Source: Thuidium tamariscinum (Eukaryota; Streptophyta; Bryopsida; Hypnales; Thuidiaceae). Taken from it: 64,000 bases of DNA. Within the stretch, counting starts at the first letter, position 1. Each line of letters starts with the position of its first letter. The translations under genes and the position numbers were made by a program. Positions 60,898 to 64,000 of this stretch are shown in pieces. The stretch is from positions 19,793,501-19,857,500 of the forward strand of contig OX344749.2 in NCBI GenBank assembly GCA_947034885.2, read 5' to 3'. Under the pieces are notes generated by a model. The model saw nothing but the letters and a program-made list of their open reading frames with translations, ran no database searches and was not told where the DNA came from.

Positions 60898-62130
60898 TCA
60901 AATGAAATCATCGGAACCATCGGAACCATCGTCAAGATTTGGTGCATACGCCTCATCGACCGCGACATCTCCGGCGGCAACGTTCAACTTCTGCCAATTC
61001 TTAGTGGCCATGTTGAACAAACAAAACCTCCCGGCCGAACCATTAACGAAGTCCCATGAATACACAAGCATGAAATCTCCACAAAAGCTTGCCTGGATGG
61101 AAATGTCCCCGGCCTTGGTATGGAGAGGAAGAAAGCCTCTGGTGCATCGAAGCCATGAGCACAGACCGTTGGGCATGCAGTCATATACTCTCCACTTGTG
61201 CAGCGTTTCATCAACCAGCTCCCACACTTGAAGTGACCAGTTCTTATTGCGTACAGATTGAAAATCACAGGTCATGTCGTAAACGCGCCTGTTCCATACT
61301 CCCAAAGTATCAAGGCAGAAGTGCTCGTTTAGATGGGAAACCCAATCACAGGGACTGCGAAGAGAGCTCCACCTGGCTTTTTCGATGTCGTATACGAAAA
61401 TCTCCCGAGTGTATTCCGTGGTGATATAAATTCGTCCATCGCAGTCGGCACACCCGGTGACCGCCTGCAGAACGTTACAGGGTGACGTTTCCGGCTTCGG
61501 TACTCGACATGGCTTCGTCTGCCACACCCCTGATTCGTACAATTGGGTGTCATAATTGTCGCTACCACGAACAACCCTGAACGAGCGGAACGAGCTGCCG
61601 GGGTCTTCTTTCTCAGATACGCTCATCCCAAGAATCATAAATGCGGGAAGGCTTGGCGTAGGGGGAGGAGGCTCATGCACTTCCTGATACCTCTTGGAAT
61701 GACAGTGATATGCACGGGGATTGACCCTCAAGAACATGGTGTCGGTAGAAAAAACCACGCCTTCGCTCGCAACAACCTGAGAGGACTCACTAAAAAAGCC
61801 ACCCGGCTTCCAATCCCAAGACCGGGACGAGGCGTTGTAGGTTAGGACTCCGTCGAGTCGGGCAACCTCACCTTTCGTGAACAAGGTGAAAAATGGCTTG
61901 TGTATCAGCTCCTTGAGACCCAAACGCTTGCACGCAATGACGTACCAGTCTTTGCAGACTGTGCGAAGGTGGAAGAACTCTTCGAAGGGGAGCTTGGAAT
62001 ATACGTTTTCCGCCAAGTTGATGTGGTGCCGCAAGGTACCCCAGAGATTCTCGTCAAGGTTGGTCAATGTGCTTGAGTCGCCAAGATCGCTCTCCAAATT
62101 TTCATTCGATTTTGCTGATCTCGTTTCCAT
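60898..62130 (-). CDS. F-box / beta-propeller (kelch-type) protein, 410 aa
   Basis: A single-exon coding region with ATG at 62,130 and stop at 60,898. Residues about 25-70 form an F-box whose first helix is degenerate but whose second half (KLPFEEFFHLRTVCKDWYVIA) is typical. The remaining roughly 330 residues have the repeated W/G pattern of a kelch or galactose-oxidase-like propeller (SRSWDW, GVWQTKPC, CDGRIYITTE, EKARWSSL, MATKNWQKL). The tail is acidic (DDGSDGSDD). Such proteins are substrate receptors of SCF ubiquitin ligases; the target is unknown. A 3' splice site (CTTGCAG) at 62,167 on the minus strand suggests a 5'-UTR intron. GC is higher than in the surrounding DNA, and the reading frame is intact. 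Past the stop, other frames keep encoding acidic residues, so the C-terminus may be mis-framed. Confidence 0.85.
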   Translation of the reverse strand: METRSAKSNENLESDLGDSSTLTNLDENLWGTLRHHINLAENVYSKLPFEEFFHLRTVCKDWYVIACKRLGLKELIHKPFFTLFTKGEVARLDGVLTYNASSRSWDWKPGGFFSESSQVVASEGVVFSTDTMFLRVNPRAYHCHSKRYQEVHEPPPPTPSLPAFMILGMSVSEKEDPGSSFRSFRVVRGSDNYDTQLYESGVWQTKPCRVPKPETSPCNVLQAVTGCADCDGRIYITTEYTREIFVYDIEKARWSSLRSPCDWVSHLNEHFCLDTLGVWNRRVYDMTCDFQSVRNKNWSLQVWELVDETLHKWRVYDCMPNGLCSWLRCTRGFLPLHTKAGDISIQASFCGDFMLVYSWDFVNGSAGRFCLFNMATKNWQKLNVAAGDVAVDEAYAPNLDDGSDGSDDFI

Positions 62131-62169
62131 GATGCTATTCTCTTCCAGAAGCAGAAAAACTGTCCCTGC

Positions 62170-63100
62170 AAGGACGGAAGAGATTAACCCTCCAAGGACG
62201 TGGCCCCATCACCAAGATAATCAGCCAAAAATTATCAGATTTCAGGATGAATGGGTACATTCATCGTTTTGTTTCTACAGTTTCCCTAACAGTCAGTGCC
62301 GTTACGAGGTGAATGTGAGACCTCTTCAGTGATCCCTTCCAAAATCTCGCCGGTGAAACGCAAGTTAGATACAAATTGCAGACCTCCATAGATCGACAAA
62401 ATAATTTGGTTCAGCAACACTCTACCAGTACTAGACTAACGAAGACAGCAAACGTCAATGCGAAGGAGCGAGCGCCTGAGTGCATGCACGCTCAATGAAA
62501 CAGGCAGAGTGTACATTCAAGCCGGATACCCTAAACAGCCCCGCTGCTTCACAGGAAGCTACAGCCCCATCCATACAAGTCCTTAAAACCATACAAGGTG
62601 TCTGAAACTCAGAACCTATTCGGCTCCTCTGTAGAAAGTACATTTACGACCAGGAAATTGGAGAGCACACAACCCTCAATCCCGCACCTCGCACACTTAC
62701 ATGCATTGTACTCTTTGACCATCATTTGGAATAATTGTACATCGGCCTAAAAAGTAAATCTGTCTCTAATTAGCTAAATCACAACACGAAGGCACTGCTC
62801 AATTATCATCACGATCAGACAGTCAAAGGCACGCTCAGAACGCTCCAAATACTCTAAATACAACTCCAAACACAGATCAACTTAAACTTAACTTAACAAG
62901 AAGTTCCAATTCTTCAGACAAAACGACCTATCATACGTTGTCCATCCCCTGCACAACAAAGTCATCTCAGAGAGAAGGCCGTCATCAATCTCAACCACAG
63001 CTGCAAGCATCTCGGGTTCGAACTTCAAGTCCAAACCCTCTCCTCGTGTCTAAACCCTCTGCTATATAAAACTCGAACGCAGCCACAGACAAATCAAGAG
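62170..63100. other. Probable 5' region of the F-box gene, and spacer
   Basis: Moderate-GC sequence with no supported ORF. It probably holds the 5'-UTR intron, the leader and the promoter of the minus-strand F-box gene. Confidence 0.35.
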
Positions 63101-63506
63101 GCGTAAACTTACACTCTTTCGTTTCCGTGATCGAGTCTACGCAACACCCAAAGACTGCCGACTTTTCCACACACCTGACTTAGAGTTGAAGAGACCAAGG
63201 TCTTCTCCTTCGAAATGCAATGGATTCGGCTACCGGAGGTGCTACTTATGTTGGGGGGAGGCGAAGAAAAACTCGTACTGGGCAAGCTTCCAGAAATTTC
63301 ACCACTGGTCACTGTCCCTATTCGTGCACCTTGGCTCACAAGCTTCGCTGCAACACACAGAGTACCAATCACATCAACGAGGGACTCTAATTCGCAGCAT
63401 TTCAAACCGTCTCAAACCTGTTGGCATTGACTCAGTTACCTGGTATATCATTGTGAAAATTAATAGAAATCTAAGGCAATCCATCAGTGTAAGACCTAAA
63501 ACTTAC

Positions 63507-63817
63507 AAGAGAAGCCAATCCTACAAAAGGCAAGACCATCTGTTTGGTATCTTCCCAGGAATTGCTGCGATTTGCTGGAAGGCCTTCAAAGTTGGCATCA
63601 CCATCTCCTCCGCTACCGCCACCGCCACCTTCTTCCCTTTTCTTTATCTCCTCGTTTCACTTATTGAATGCATCCTTCTTCTCTCCAAGTGCAGCTTCTA
63701 GAGCTCTCCGTGCCGCATCCTGCATCAGATCCTCTTTCCTTAGACAGGTTCGTAGTAGGGTTTGCCAAACCTCCTTGAACGCATAACCTTCTATAGGCCA
63801 CAAAACAATGCTCTGAT
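63507..63817 (-). pseudogene. Broken exon of a plant membrane-protein type
   Basis: The minus-strand exon from an acceptor (TTGCTTTTAG, exon start 63,817) to a donor (GTAAGT at 63,506) reads WPIEGYAFKEVWQTLL, RKEDLMQDAARRALEAALG, then EEIKKREEGGGGGSGGDG and NSWEDTKQMVLPFVGLASL. The pattern KEDLMxDAxRRALEAxxG ... W-x-EEIKKREEGGGGG ... W-x-x-x-K/Q-Q is one I associate with a plant plastid or membrane protein family; I cannot name it with certainty. A TGA at 63,657-63,659 replaces the expected Trp codon. Either this is a pseudogene or there is a sequence error. A possible next exon (63,405-63,109) encodes a Ser-rich stretch. Confidence 0.4.
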
Positions 63818-64000
63818 CTAAAAGCAACCAATTCCTGTCACTTGTAATTCAACCCTGGTTTTGAAAATAACAGGTTTCACACTTTTCATTTCAACGATAG
63901 TTTTCAACAAGCCGAACTGGAAATTCGACAACTCTCTACAGTGGGCTGGGGGAGAAGTTTCAGTTCAATAAAGATTCGTTACACTCATTGCAGTGACAAG

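Noticed and set aside
63060-63080. TATA-like 'gctatataaaactc' facing right as a promoter
   Set aside because: The only supported genes nearby run on the minus strand, and the plus-strand ORFs at 63.2-63.8 kb are antisense shadows of the broken exon.

Overview
The window is nuclear DNA of a land plant, probably a seed-free lineage (bryophyte, lycophyte or fern). Three things support this: a plant-type molybdenum aldehyde oxidase with twelve introns, a B3-domain gene and an F-box/beta-propeller gene; CACTA transposon ends with 3-bp target duplications; and AT-rich, repeat-packed spacer with short plant telo-box (AAACCCTA) motifs. The seed-free placement is inference from the style of the B3 and F-box proteins and cannot be proved here.

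Layout. Positions 1-2,300 are repeat-rich, with one unrecognised ORF. From 2.3 to 12.9 kb lies a cluster of decayed transposase-like genes: family A (signatures DFSENY, SDGC..QFK, HGKGEVDG) at 2.3-5.35 kb, family B (signatures ADMKT, HICTLHA, GPWFVEE, QGMENSH) at 6.2-9.55 kb, an unrecognised minus-strand pseudogene at 10.6-11.9 kb, and a C-terminal family A scrap at 12.5-12.9 kb. A minus-strand B3-domain gene occupies about 17.6 to 14.46 kb, with a GC-rich foldback element in one intron. A broken RING-H2 coiled-coil gene follows on the minus strand at 19.7-18.2 kb. The stretch 19.7-28.3 kb is AT-rich repeat DNA with a 1.1-kb foldback transposon.

The best gene is the aldehyde oxidase at 28,364-37,806 (+). 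I could join 13 exons in frame into 1,369 residues with all Fe-S, FAD and molybdenum-domain landmarks. From 37.8 to 44.2 kb there is only AT-rich transposon debris, including two diverged copies of one repeat. A second family B gene (44.2-47.0 kb, +) is wrecked and carries two nearly identical 270-bp CACTA MITEs. A second foldback transposon lies at 47.9-48.6 kb, a second RING-like fragment at 49.8-50.1 kb, a decayed ORF at 50.4-51.1 kb, and an array of roughly 1.4-kb repeats reaches 54.8 kb. A 3-kb CACTA-like element fills 56,475-59,464. An intact F-box gene (60,898-62,130, minus) and a broken exon of a plant membrane-protein type (63.5-63.8 kb, minus) close the window.

Only the aldehyde oxidase, the F-box gene and perhaps the B3 gene look functional. 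The recurring theme is transposable elements in several states of decay. Their premature stops are nearly all explained by C-to-T (or G-to-A) change in Gln, Arg or Trp codons, as expected of heavily methylated plant transposons.
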